Positions 53,660-64,000 of a stretch of 64,000 nucleotides of DNA are shown piece after piece (positions within the stretch are counted from its first letter, which is position 1; each line of letters starts with the position of its first letter). Under the pieces are notes generated by a model. That model was not told where the DNA came from and did no database searches. It saw only the letters and a program-made list of their open reading frames with translations. The stretch is from Lasiodiplodia sp. COLG20 (Eukaryota; Ascomycota; Dothideomycetes; Botryosphaeriales; Botryosphaeriaceae): NCBI GenBank assembly GCA_009801085.1, contig VNWV01000002.1:1240001-1304000 (forward strand), given 5' to 3'. Made by a program: the position numbers and the translations under genes.

Positions 53660-55402
53660 ATGGCCGACAAGGACCCCCGCCGCTTGTCGCTCTCCCGCAC
53701 TACGAGTCGCCCATCCGGCCCCGAAAACTTAGAGCGCGTCTACTCGGCTCAACACCTCGACGACCACAGCATTTACCATGCTGCTGGCGAGTCAGCCCAG
53801 GACTACCCATCAACTCACCGCCCCGGCACCTCTTCTCACCGCACTCCCGACGACTCTGAATCCGAGAAAAAGGTCAACGACCAAGACGACGATGGAAGTA
53901 TCGAGATCCCGGAAGTTCGAGACGGCATTCCCGACGTGAGGGATGTCGAGAAGGCCGAATTCGCCAAGGAACAGGCAAAAGAATCCGCTCCTCCAAAAGA
54001 CCCTAACGTTGTCAGCTGGGAAGGACCTGAAGATCCCGCCAATCCGAAGAACTGGTCCCTCCGTCGCAAGTGGGCTGCTTGTCTGGTTGTCTCCTCTTTC
54101 ACCTTCATCTCACCCGTCTCCTCCTCCATGGTCGCACCGGCTCTACCTGCTATCGCGAAGGAGCTCGGCGTCAACCAGGAAATCGAACAGGCTCTCATGC
54201 TGTCGCTTTTCGTTCTCGCATACGCCGTTGGCCCTCTAATTCTCGGGCCCCTCTCGGAGGTTTATGGACGAGTCCTCGTTTTGCAGCTTGCGAACGCATT
54301 TTACCTGGCATGGAACATCGGATGCGGGTTTGCGCAGACCAAGGGCCAGATGATGGCTTTTCGATTCCTTTCTGGCCTTGGAGGCTCCGCGCCCCTGGCC
54401 ATTGGTGGTGGTACCCTTTCAGACATGTTCTTGCCCGAGCAGCGTGGAAAGGCTATCAGTGTATACAGCCTGGCGCCTCTCATCGGACCCGCCGCCGGCC
54501 CCATCGCTGGCGGCTTCATTGCTGAGAACACAACTTGGCGATGGGTCTTCTGGGCAACTTCCATTGTGGACGCCGTCATTCAAGTGTTCGGCTTCTTCTA
54601 CCTCCAAGAGACGTACGCGCCCGTCCTGCTGAAGTGGAAGGCGGCGCGGCTGCGCAAGGAGACCGGCAACGAGGCTCTGCGCTCCGAGTTCGATTCGGAC
54701 AAGACCATCTCCAAGGTGCTGGGCATCGCTCTCATCCGGCCCTTCCGCCTACTCTTCACGCAGCCCATCATCCAGTTCCTCGCCGTGTACATGGCTTTCC
54801 TGTACGGCCTCATGTACCTCGTCCTCTCCACCTTCCCCTCGCTCTGGACCACCACCTACGGCGAATCTGTCGGCATCGGCGGCCTCAACTACATCTCGCT
54901 CGCCGTCGGCTTCTTCATCGGCGTGCAGGTCGCGGCGCGCCTCAACGACAAGATCTACGTGCGCTTCAAGCACCGCAACGGCGGCGTCGGCCTGCCCGAG
55001 TTCCGCGTCCCGCTCATGGTGCCCGGTGCGCTGCTAGTGCCCGTCGGCCTTTTCTGGTACGGCTGGAGCGCCCAGGCCCAGGTCCACTGGATCATGCCCA
55101 ACATCGGCGCCGCTATCTTCGCCGCCGGCGTCATCGTCGCCTTCCAGTGCATCCAGACGTACCTCGTCGACGCTTACACGCGCTTCGCCGCCAGCGCCAT
55201 CAGCGCTGCCACCGTCCTGCGCAGCTTGGCCGGCTTCGGCTTCCCGCTCTTCGCGCCGTACATGTACCAGGCTCTTGGCGACGGCTGGGGGAACACTTTG
55301 CTCGGTCTCATTGGCATCGTGTTGGGCCTGCCTGCGCCGTTGGTGCTGTGGAAGTATGGTAAGGCGCTGAGGGCGAAGAGCCAATTTGCTGCAGGTGGTT
55401 AA
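53660..55402 (+). CDS. MFS transporter, DHA1 (drug:H+ antiporter-1) type
   Basis: Intronless, 580 aa. A long acidic cytosolic N-terminus (about 135 residues) leads to PEDPANPKNWSLRRKWA, the hallmark entry of fungal DHA1 transporters, and then about twelve membrane helices. Motif A appears as GPLSEVYGRV, and motif C-like GPAAGPIAGGFI lies in helix 5. The central loop carries RPFRLLFTQPI, and YLVDAYTRFAASAISAATVLRSLAGFGFPLF is typical of the last third. Polyamine and multidrug exporters (TPO1/FLR1 groups) are the nearest known roles. Plasma membrane; substrate open. No cluster partners are adjacent. Confidence 0.93.
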   Translation: MADKDPRRLSLSRTTSRPSGPENLERVYSAQHLDDHSIYHAAGESAQDYPSTHRPGTSSHRTPDDSESEKKVNDQDDDGSIEIPEVRDGIPDVRDVEKAEFAKEQAKESAPPKDPNVVSWEGPEDPANPKNWSLRRKWAACLVVSSFTFISPVSSSMVAPALPAIAKELGVNQEIEQALMLSLFVLAYAVGPLILGPLSEVYGRVLVLQLANAFYLAWNIGCGFAQTKGQMMAFRFLSGLGGSAPLAIGGGTLSDMFLPEQRGKAISVYSLAPLIGPAAGPIAGGFIAENTTWRWVFWATSIVDAVIQVFGFFYLQETYAPVLLKWKAARLRKETGNEALRSEFDSDKTISKVLGIALIRPFRLLFTQPIIQFLAVYMAFLYGLMYLVLSTFPSLWTTTYGESVGIGGLNYISLAVGFFIGVQVAARLNDKIYVRFKHRNGGVGLPEFRVPLMVPGALLVPVGLFWYGWSAQAQVHWIMPNIGAAIFAAGVIVAFQCIQTYLVDAYTRFAASAISAATVLRSLAGFGFPLFAPYMYQALGDGWGNTLLGLIGIVLGLPAPLVLWKYGKALRAKSQFAAGG

Positions 55403-56008
55403 GCCCGCGACGATTTACGAGCAGGTGGGGCCAAGGGGCATTCATAGGGATCCATGTTCATTGGAGAGGTTTCATCCGAGGGAACGAGTGGATCAAAAGC
55501 ATGGTTGGCTGAGTCATTTGCATTTCTGCGGGCTGGTAGGAAAAGCATGGAGTTCTTTTGGGGGAAATCAAACAACGCATAGCATGGCAAAAGGAAGGCT
55601 TCTAATACATTTCAGGTAGATTATCTTGCTTCCGTCTAGAGTGGAAGTCACCAATGAGAAAGAAATTGACTTTGCTTTTGGGAAGACGTGATTTTCAAGA
55701 AAGGTTGCCCTGTCAGGCTCGCGCGAATTGAACAAGAGATTACCTCACGGAGCGCATGCTGTTCTGCGCCTCTACAAGAAGAGTCGTAATTGACGTTGCT
55801 CTGTCTCTCAAAGCGGGCTGAACGTTTTTCGTGTTGCGTGCCACGACTCTAAAACATGCCGTGAAGCTTTGAAACCAAGGTCTCTGTACAACCAACGTTA
55901 ATAATGAATTGCAACGTCGAAGCATGCAGAGAGATTACTGGAGCTGAATCTGTGAGACGACCTGTGATGAACTGTTGAGCTTTGAGGTAGCATGACCTGA
56001 CGCAATAC
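55403..56008. other. Intergenic, convergent 3' ends
   Basis: 606 bp between the MFS stop and the stop of the ZNF511-like gene. No gene. Confidence 0.45.
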
Positions 56009-57185
56009 TCAGCTTTTAGCAAAGCCTCCTCGGCCCCTCCCTCTACTGCCTCTGCCAAAGCGAATGCTAGGCGGTACGAATTTTAGTGAAGACATGGATT
56101 TTGTGAGTCCTTCCATAGGATCAGTGGCTTCATCAACAGCTTCGGATGAAGGTTCAGTACCTTCACGCGTGCTGTCTGTGCCTTTGATGTTGCTGTCCTG
56201 GTCACCTTTCTTCTTGTTCTGCTTTTTCTTGTCCTTCTTTTGAGGGCCTTTGACGGTTGGGGGAGGGAGGTCCGTAGCGTACTTAGAAGCCGCCAAGCCA
56301 CTCGGGTGCTCACTCTCCAGGGACCCCATCTCTATGTCCTGAGAGGCAATTGGAGTAGATGGTGCTTCGCTAGTTGGGTTAACCACTTCCATCGCATCCG
56401 GGTGGTCTTTCTTCTGCTCTGGCTCTTGCTTAGAATTTTGCGGCGTGCTGCCATCTTCGTCGAAGATGATGTGAGTCTTTGGAGCATTGTCTTGATCAGC
56501 CTTGGTCTTCTCGGTCTTTGCTCTTGCCTTTTCGGCCGCCTTCTTCTTCGGGTTGCGGGTGTAGACGTCGTTCCTGCTGCTACGAAGCATGGAGCTGCGA
56601 CCATCGATGCCATCCTTGATTATGTCGAAGTCATAGTCCTGACGATGTCTCAGTCAAATGAAAGCTATGAAAGGGCGACTCTCTCAAACACACCTCTGGG
56701 AAATGGTGCTTTGACACCATGTGCATCCTACGTTTATGCGGTTCGGAGCACTTCTTGTCGCAGCCTTCGGCGAAGCAAGCGTACTTGGGAGAGGGTTAAT
56801 AAACGCTAGGAGATTCCTGGAAATTACGACTTACGATCTTCTCCCCCCTTGCCTTCCGAGCCTCATTGAAAGGATCATGGATCTCAGCGAAATGCAGGTC
56901 CAAAATCAACTCTGAGGGGAAGTTCTTCTTGCACTCTGAGCAGCGGTTCAGGTGGGTCTTGCGGTAGTGGACGTCGTACTCTTCATAGGTGGCGAAGTCG
57001 ATCGGCCTGTGGCCCGGCAGCTGACACCTCATGACGACAGGTGCCGAGGCGGAAGTGTCGGCAGAGTCGACATGGACATACTTGACGACATGCGGCACGG
57101 CGGGCTCAGAGGCGGTAGGGTTTGTGGGCGGTGCGTCTGGCTGTGGCTCAGGCGAAGCGGACTCGGCGCGCGAGCGCTTGGCCAT
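56009..57185 (-). CDS. C2H2 zinc-finger protein, ZNF511 family
   Basis: Exons 56835-57185, 56694-56783 and 56009-56638; introns 51 and 55 nt; 356 aa. The conserved core runs across the first junction: MRCQLPGHRPIDFATYEEYDVHYRKTH, then NRCSECKKNFPSELILDLHFAEIHDPF, then after splicing YACFAEGCDKKCSEPHKRRMHMVSKHHFPE, then YDFDIIKDGIDGRSSMLR. That order is the ZNF511 pattern of three linked C2H2 fingers. A Lys/Glu-rich disordered region and an RGRGRG C-terminus follow, the latter suggesting RNA contact. Probably nuclear; the family has no firm molecular role. Confidence 0.85.
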
Positions 57186-57866
57186 ATCGGCAGGAATACC
57201 TGAGTAAATGAGCTAGGCGGTGCCGCGGGACCCTGTCAATAGCGCGGCGCAGTGCGACCGTTGGGTAAGATTAATGGTGTTTCGGATGGCAGGGCAGGCA
57301 GGCAGAATGCAAATGCGGCGGCGCTGCAGGTGGGCGACAAACAGGATACGGCGGTGGCTGGGAGAGGGGCGCTCGATTGCGAACAGCAAGCGCCGGGCGG
57401 GCTGCAAAAGATGTATTGGTGGCAGCGAATGTTTGCGGAGCGATGATGTGGTGCTTGGTGCTTGGTGCTGGCCCCGGCAGGCCGGCGCGGCTCATGGTTC
57501 GCTTGTGGAGCTTCCTCCAGTCATTCATCTTCCGCCGCTCACCAACGTCCGTGACCCAACGCCCGCGCCGCGGCTCCTCTCGCAGTCAAAGCTGCCGCTG
57601 CTGCTCTCCCCCAGCGCAGCTCTCCTACTCCTCCGCCGCCACGCCCCCGCTGTCCCACCCGCCCCGCCGCCGCCCGCTACTTTTTCTGCGCCCGCTCTGC
57701 TTCGCCTCTCTTCGCCCCGCCGCTGCCTGCTGTTGCGTGCTCCAGGGAGAAAGCGGCATGGATTGTGACGGCTCCCACTCACGCCCGCAGTTCCGTCCCT
57801 TTAACTTTTGACCAACGGTGGCCGACCGCAAGGTCTTATATATGAGCTACCCCCACCGCCCGAGGC
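57186..57866. promoter_or_regulatory. Divergent promoter, ZNF511-like and EST1-like genes
   Basis: 681 bp, GC-rich, with pyrimidine-rich tracts from about 57540 and a TATATAT element at 57839-57845 close to the chosen EST1-like ATG. Confidence 0.35.
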
Positions 57867-60748
57867 ATGGCCCCATCCGCCGAGCAAGCCGCGACGTGCG
57901 CCGCCCTCCACCACTGCCACGCCGAAAGCCATGTTGCTGAACACTGGTCACAGGCTCGCTCATAGTATTGAGCAGGAGTTGAACGCCAAGCTCGCCCACC
58001 AAAGCAGCCGCCATGCAGAGATAACCTCTATTCTCTCCGAGTGCGCCGTCCGCTCTCTGTTTCCCTGCCCGGTGCTAATCGGAGCCCAGCTTCCGCGTCG
58101 CCTGCGAAAATATTATATTCGCCGATTACCAATATGCCGCCGAGCACAAGATCGAAACCCAGCTGTGGGCTGTCCACAGCAAGGTCAATGCCAACTTCCG
58201 CAAGCAGCTGAGCTTGGTACGCGCCTGGATCCACTTTTTGGCTCGTATGCAGTGCTGACGCGCCAACAGTTGAACAAGGAAGGCAAGAGCAGAGCCGTTG
58301 AAACACGTCTCGTCACGAAGCAATACCTCGAGTTCATCAAAGCCAGCCAGCGCTTCTACCGTCAATTCGTTCTTCGCTTGGACCGCACTTATGGAGGGGT
58401 TCCCGAACTACGCGACATCGCAAGGACATGGAAGAGCGACATTCCAAGAACATGGAAGAACGACAGTGCGTTGTCTGCTGCAGTCATCATGTCGTATGAC
58501 ACTAATCGTGTTCAGTCTCCCGCGAAACTCCCGTCCGAAATGTTCCCGCGGAGATGAAGAAGCAAGTCAAGACGTCGCTCTACCTTTCCATCATTCAGCT
58601 CGGCGATCTCTCACGCTACCGTGAGCTTCAGAGACAAGAAAAGGACCGCAACTGGAGTTACGCTGTTGGATACTATGGTCTCGCAACCTCGATCGACCCC
58701 GACTCTGGCATATCGCACAACCAGCAAGCAGTCGTTGCGCTTGCAGACGGCAGTCACTTCCGCGCGACATACCACCTATACCGCTCCCTTGCAACAAAAC
58801 ACCCGCATCCTATGGCAAAGAAGAATTTGGAAGTGGAGTTCAAGAAAGTCATCAACTCTTGGGAAAAGGGTGAGCTCATCGGCAGACAAGCCAACCGCGA
58901 AGGAAATGGTACCAACCGCGCCCTGATTTCTTGGTTCGTACGTTTGCATAGCAAGTGTTACAAGGGGGAAGAGTTTGCTGGCCATGACGAATTGGAGAAT
59001 GAAGTCCTGAGCCAACTGGCAGTTGAGCTGAAGGAGAGGTCTCTGGACGGACTCTTGCAGAAATTCGTCATGGTCAACGTGGCAGCCGAGCATTTTGCAT
59101 CCGAGCAGCTTCAGAGTAAGTTTATATTTTGCAATGAGCTTGACCATCTACTGATCACTACAGATGGCCGCATGGAGCCACACAATTTGCGCTCTTACTT
59201 TTACTTTCTTCGCTTGAACGTCAAAACTTTCTTTGTTTTGCTCCAGATCCTCCAACCGGAGCTCGAACTTCTGACCGGAGAAGATGTCAACGGAAGCAAG
59301 GATGACCAATCCCAGCAGCTGTCCGACAAGGTTACCGCAGTCGCGCGCCGAATTCTCCCTGGACTCCGCCTGTACAGCGCCTGGTTCATGAACACCTGGC
59401 ATATCCTCTCAGCCGACATCGAAGGCTTTGAAGGATCGGTCTCCAAGGTGGAAGTACAAGAGATGTGGAAAGCCTATGCTGAGACACTGACTTTGCTCGT
59501 CTCGGCCTTCGAACCCGGTCACCTCCCCATGGAGCAGTATTTGCTAGAGGAAGATGTTGATGCGATCGGATTCCAGCCACTGACGACTGAAAGAACGAGG
59601 AAAATGTGGTACCTCGGTCAGGAGCCGAAGCCAAAATGGTCCGACGAAGGCTTGGAGCGGAATCATCCCAATGTGGAGATGCTGATGCGCATCCGCGATT
59701 TTGTTGTCGATGGTCTCCAGTTGACGCAAGACGAGGTTGGTGAGAACCAGAAACAAAAGGCGTGAAGATGTTAATTCGTAACTAGACTGCACCTCTGACC
59801 CTCGTTGGAACGCGTTTCGTTTACCAAGAAGCTGGTATTCCGTCCCAAACCATGCCCAGCCCGGACAAGAAGGCCGAGCCTGTCGCGCCCGTAGAACTTC
59901 CGGTCGAAATTCCCCGCGGAGAACCTAATGTCCCTGTTCCTGACGATCAAATTTCTCACGGTGTTGCGCCATCAGAGACTGCATCTGTTGCCATCTCCAA
60001 GGACGCTGCGATGAATCGCATGGTGGATGAACTTCTTGGCCCTGAAGACGGATTAGATCCGCTGCCTGAGGAAGATGAGAACATACCTCCTACACCGCCG
60101 GAGCAGACTTTCGAGGACACAGCTTTGATCAACGATCACTCTTACGGCATCACTCCTGTGACTGTTGGAGACTACGTCAATATGGTCCGGAACTACAGCC
60201 AAGCGTCGTGCACTCCCGAGGTTCACCGTAACTCTACTGCGTCCCCTGCCGTGCGCAATCTGCCGTCACTTCCGTCTCTGCCGAATACATCTGATATCTG
60301 GAACAAGAATTACGAGTCGCCCCTGCAAACAGCTCCTGCGGTTCCTCCAGGCCTGAACGTGACCAGCTCAGCTCTGGGCCGTCGCAGCATTGGTCACTCC
60401 CGCCACGCGTCTCTTAGCAACTCCATGAATGCCTTTTCTTGGGGCCAGGGACCGGTCCCACAAGGCCGTTCTGGATCAATGGTGGACCCGTTCACTGCGC
60501 CTTATGATAGCCCGCTATCGAGCAGCTTTCAGTTCCATGGCAACTTTCATCCCGGATCTGGCAGTGGTTTTATGGGTCAGGGGCCTCCCCATGATCCGAA
60601 CATGAGCCCTTACCCCCACGACCGGAATGCGAGCCCCTTGCCCTTTGGCAATGACCTGTGGGGTAGCGGTAGTGGCATATGGGGGACGGATCTGAGCCAC
60701 AGCCGCGGATCATTCGCGCACACTCCACCGAATGGACAAGGCGGCTGA
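57867..60748 (+). CDS. EST1/SMG7-like (Ebs1-type) telomerase/NMD-associated protein
   Basis: Seven exons: 57867-57895, 57954-58040, 58090-58216, 58270-58465, 58516-59115, 59164-59739 and 59829-60748; 844 aa. Introns are 48-89 nt. The 14-3-3-like N-terminal part reads RVACENIIFADYQYAAEHKIETQLW after splicing. The DNA/RNA-binding domain follows: LGDLSRYREL, WSYAVGYYGLATSIDPDSGISHNQQAVVALADGSHFRATYHLYRSLA, HPMAKKNLEVEFKK. Relatives act in nonsense-mediated decay or telomerase recruitment. The last exon adds a low-complexity tail (PPTPPEQTFEDTALIND). I joined it because the splice at DEV|EAGIPSQT keeps phase; it could instead be a separate gene from an ATG at 59852. Alternative start: 57931, without intron 1. 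Confidence 0.82.
59116..59163 (+). other. In-frame 48-nt intron of the EST1-like gene
   Basis: GTAAGT donor, TACTGATC branch, CTACAG acceptor. Length is a multiple of three with no stop, so retention would insert 16 residues instead of truncating. Confidence 0.7.
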
Positions 60749-61642
60749 TGGAGAGAAGACTTGCGCTACAGATGTAGCTGGAGTCATTCGGAAACCACAC
60801 CTTGTTTTGACACCACAGTAGGAATGAACCGCTCGCCTCCGTTCAACCGAGTTCTGAAGTGGATGCTCGGTAAAAGGCCGCGTGGTTACTCATCACCAAC
60901 GGCGATTTGAGATCAGCACCGGAGCAGCTCGTGCAGCGGTCGGTGCGATCCACCATGTCGCCAGCCTCCCGCGGCGCGCTCATCGGCAGGCTCTGCTTTG
61001 TCGCCTATCAAGCGGCAGGTCTCGGCCGTGCTAACGTATGTTTCTTGGGATCGGGCAAAGGAGAGCTAAATTGACTGCGGATAAGCTCCTTGCCTGTTCC
61101 ACGCACTCTCTAGTGCCTTTGGTCTTCGAGCCTTGGCTTTTACTTAGCAAATTGATCTAAACACTCGTAACCTTCAAGTGAAGTAGTGAGACTACCGGAG
61201 ACGAACTAATAAAGCGAGGTTTGCTGTGGCACCTTGGTCTGGGGTATTGGGCAGAGCGATCTTCGAGAAATGCAGGTACAATGGTCCGGCAACTATTTTT
61301 CCATGCATTGGCCGCTGGAAGGCCGCGGTAATGTAGGCATTGATGAAGGAAGCATCGCATGACATCACGGGACAGGCTCGCTCGAACATTGAAAAGGCCG
61401 CACCTATCTACGGTCGCATTGAAGCTATACGCATATGGGTCGCAATCTCTCCCATCAAGATGACAAGCATTCTCGTGCCGCGCGGGCTGATGGCGAAGGC
61501 GACGCCCGTGCTTCGAGCACCTCAATGGACCGGCGCGGGGCGTCGGCGATTTTTTGTTCGGGCTGCAGCCCCTCCGTTTTCTTCGAAGCTCCCCACCACC
61601 CGCCACTCTCCACATTTCATCCACACTCCCCGTCACTACACA
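60749..61642. other. Intergenic, no gene seen
   Basis: 894 bp between the EST1-like stop and the adenosine kinase ATG. A 39-codon ATG frame near 60955 has no support. The last 100 bp are the pyrimidine-rich adenosine kinase leader. Confidence 0.4.
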
Positions 61643-62852
<1,210 letters not shown>

Positions 62853-63221
62853 ATCAAATAAAATCGACCAGTTCAGCGCAGGCGCTTCTGTTTAGAGATA
62901 CTCGGGTTTTCAACAAAATCATGAGCTTAAGTCCTCCCTATTTGGAGAGGAGAGAGACGGGGAAATGAATACTTTTTTTTTTTGCATCTTTTGCATGTGA
63001 AACGGAGCGTTAGCGGGGGCGTTTTCAACAAAAGGCTTTTTTCTGGAAAATGAAAAAAAGGTCTAGAGAAGACGACTTGTGGTCGATGAATCAACTTCAC
63101 GGAAAATGATCAGGGTATATATATACACCAGGAAACCAATTACGAAATTTTGGTAGGAATTCTATTTGCCTCAACTTTAGAGTTTAAACTCATCAACTTC
63201 GCTACCTAAGCATGTGATTCC
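62853..63221. other. Intergenic, convergent 3' ends
   Basis: 369 bp. Holds the adenosine kinase 3' UTR with a T10 tract at about 62971 and a TATATATATA run at 63116. No gene. Confidence 0.45.
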
Positions 63222-64000
63222 CTACAAATTACCTACGGCAATATACGCCAAAAACACCGTTGCAACATTGATCAGATAACCTGCAACCCCAAAGGCTCCC
63301 TGGATATCATCCTTTCCCATCCACCATGCTAACCCAAATACGAAACTCCCAGTCATGTACAAAAGCAAGATTGCTTTAACCAGATCCCAGTTCCAACTTT
63401 CCGTAAAGTATATACCCCATCCTATGACAGGACCCGTCAGCTCTCCTTTCAATTTTTTCGGAAACTGCTCAAGAATTGAGATCTCTGCCGAGTCTCCGAA
63501 GCACTCGGGGTGAGTGAAAAGGTGCATCAAGGTGTCGGGGCCAATTGGAGGGCACAAGTCTGCTGGTACGGGGCTGCAGCGGTAATCAGCATCGGCCTCG
63601 GGCTCGACTCTTCCCGGCGGCGGTAGGCAGGTGCAGCCCTGGGAGCTACAACCGCGGAGGCTGACTGTCCTTCCGGTGACCAGGCTGAACTGCCGTACAA
63701 TATGTCAGTATGTATGGCAATTTATCTGGGAATGTAAACATACCATGACGAATTTAATGCCATTGGGCGCGCGTAGAGAAGTGAAGGAAGACAGCTGACC
63801 CCGACGAGTTTTGTAGCAGGTTTGCAGGAACTCGAAAAGTCCTCTATCACTGTCCAACCCACAAATCTCTTCTTGATACAAATTTGTACCAAAGCGACCC
63901 TCCTTCATACATAGAAGTAGATGCGTCAAATTAGGCTTTGGGCTGACGGTAGATGCGGAGGATGAGTTTCCGACAGAAGGCGAATTGTGCATAGGTATGC
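63222..64000 (-). CDS. Fungal orphan-family two-TM protein, 5' end beyond window
   Basis: Two exons are visible: 63744 to beyond the right edge, and 63222-63689, with a 54-nt intron joining KFVM to FSLVTGRTVSLRG. No product is named for this family, which is widespread in Pezizomycotina. Its hallmarks are seen here: LLLCMKEGRFGTNLYQEEICGLDSDRGLFEFLQTCYKTRRG, a CPPIGPDTLMHLFTHPE segment, LTGPVIGWGIYFTESWNWDLVKA, and two C-terminal membrane helices (AILLLYMTGSFVFGLAWWMG; GYLINVATVFLAYIAV) around DDIQGAFG. An ATG lies at 63992 but the frame stays open beyond it, so the start is probably outside the window. Confidence 0.75.

Noticed and set aside
54535..55362. 275-codon Arg-rich plus-strand frame inside the MFS gene
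   Set aside because: A shadow in another frame of a gene with strong C-ending codon bias.

Overview
This is nuclear DNA of a filamentous ascomycete (Pezizomycotina). The genes are dense, with about one per 2 kb on both strands. Their introns are mostly 47-60 nt, with GTANGT-type donors and CTAAC/CTRAC branch sites 10-20 nt before a CAG/TAG/AAG acceptor. They encode fungus-specific families: Zn2Cys6 regulator, HET-type protein, DUF2235, SPT20, PAN3, MSS51. The gene content would suit a Dothideomycete, but that is an inference and no marker here proves it. I assembled the exon models by hand. Every complete multi-exon model listed keeps an open frame, and its spliced length is a multiple of three.

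Region by region. 0-17 kb is mainly core eukaryotic genes: a kelch-repeat protein (cut by the left edge), the SAGA subunit SPT20, a large Zn2Cys6 transcription factor, the mitochondrial F1-ATPase chaperone ATP12, an ankyrin-PH-oxysterol-binding protein and an isochorismatase-fold hydrolase. 17-31 kb is more accessory: the C-terminal half of a HET protein without its HET domain, an extended SDR reductase, a secreted histidine acid phosphatase (phytase type), an APC permease, a decayed gene with a zinc-knuckle array, and a DUF2235/Tle1-like hydrolase. 31-47 kb returns to housekeeping genes: RSE1 (SF3b), MSS51 (mitochondrial COX1 expression), a GH51 arabinofuranosidase, a UBA-UAS-UBX ERAD-type membrane protein, PAN3 (deadenylation) and a nitrilase. 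47-53 kb holds lineage-specific cysteine-rich hypothetical genes. It also holds a short intergenic island with five perfect stem-loops. 53-64 kb holds a DHA1-type MFS transporter, a ZNF511-like C2H2 protein, an EST1/SMG7-like protein, adenosine kinase, and a two-TM orphan-family gene cut by the right edge.

There is no biosynthetic cluster, CRISPR array, rRNA operon or intact transposon. Several housekeeping genes sit head to head across short shared promoters: RSE1/MSS51, the UBX gene/PAN3, and the ZNF511-like/EST1-like pair. The least explained parts are the 47.9-50.8 kb pair of divergent genes sharing an unnamed Cys/His motif, the 51.1-51.3 kb stem-loop island, and the decayed knuckle-array gene at 25.8-27.6 kb. 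I did not find a clearly new multi-gene system.
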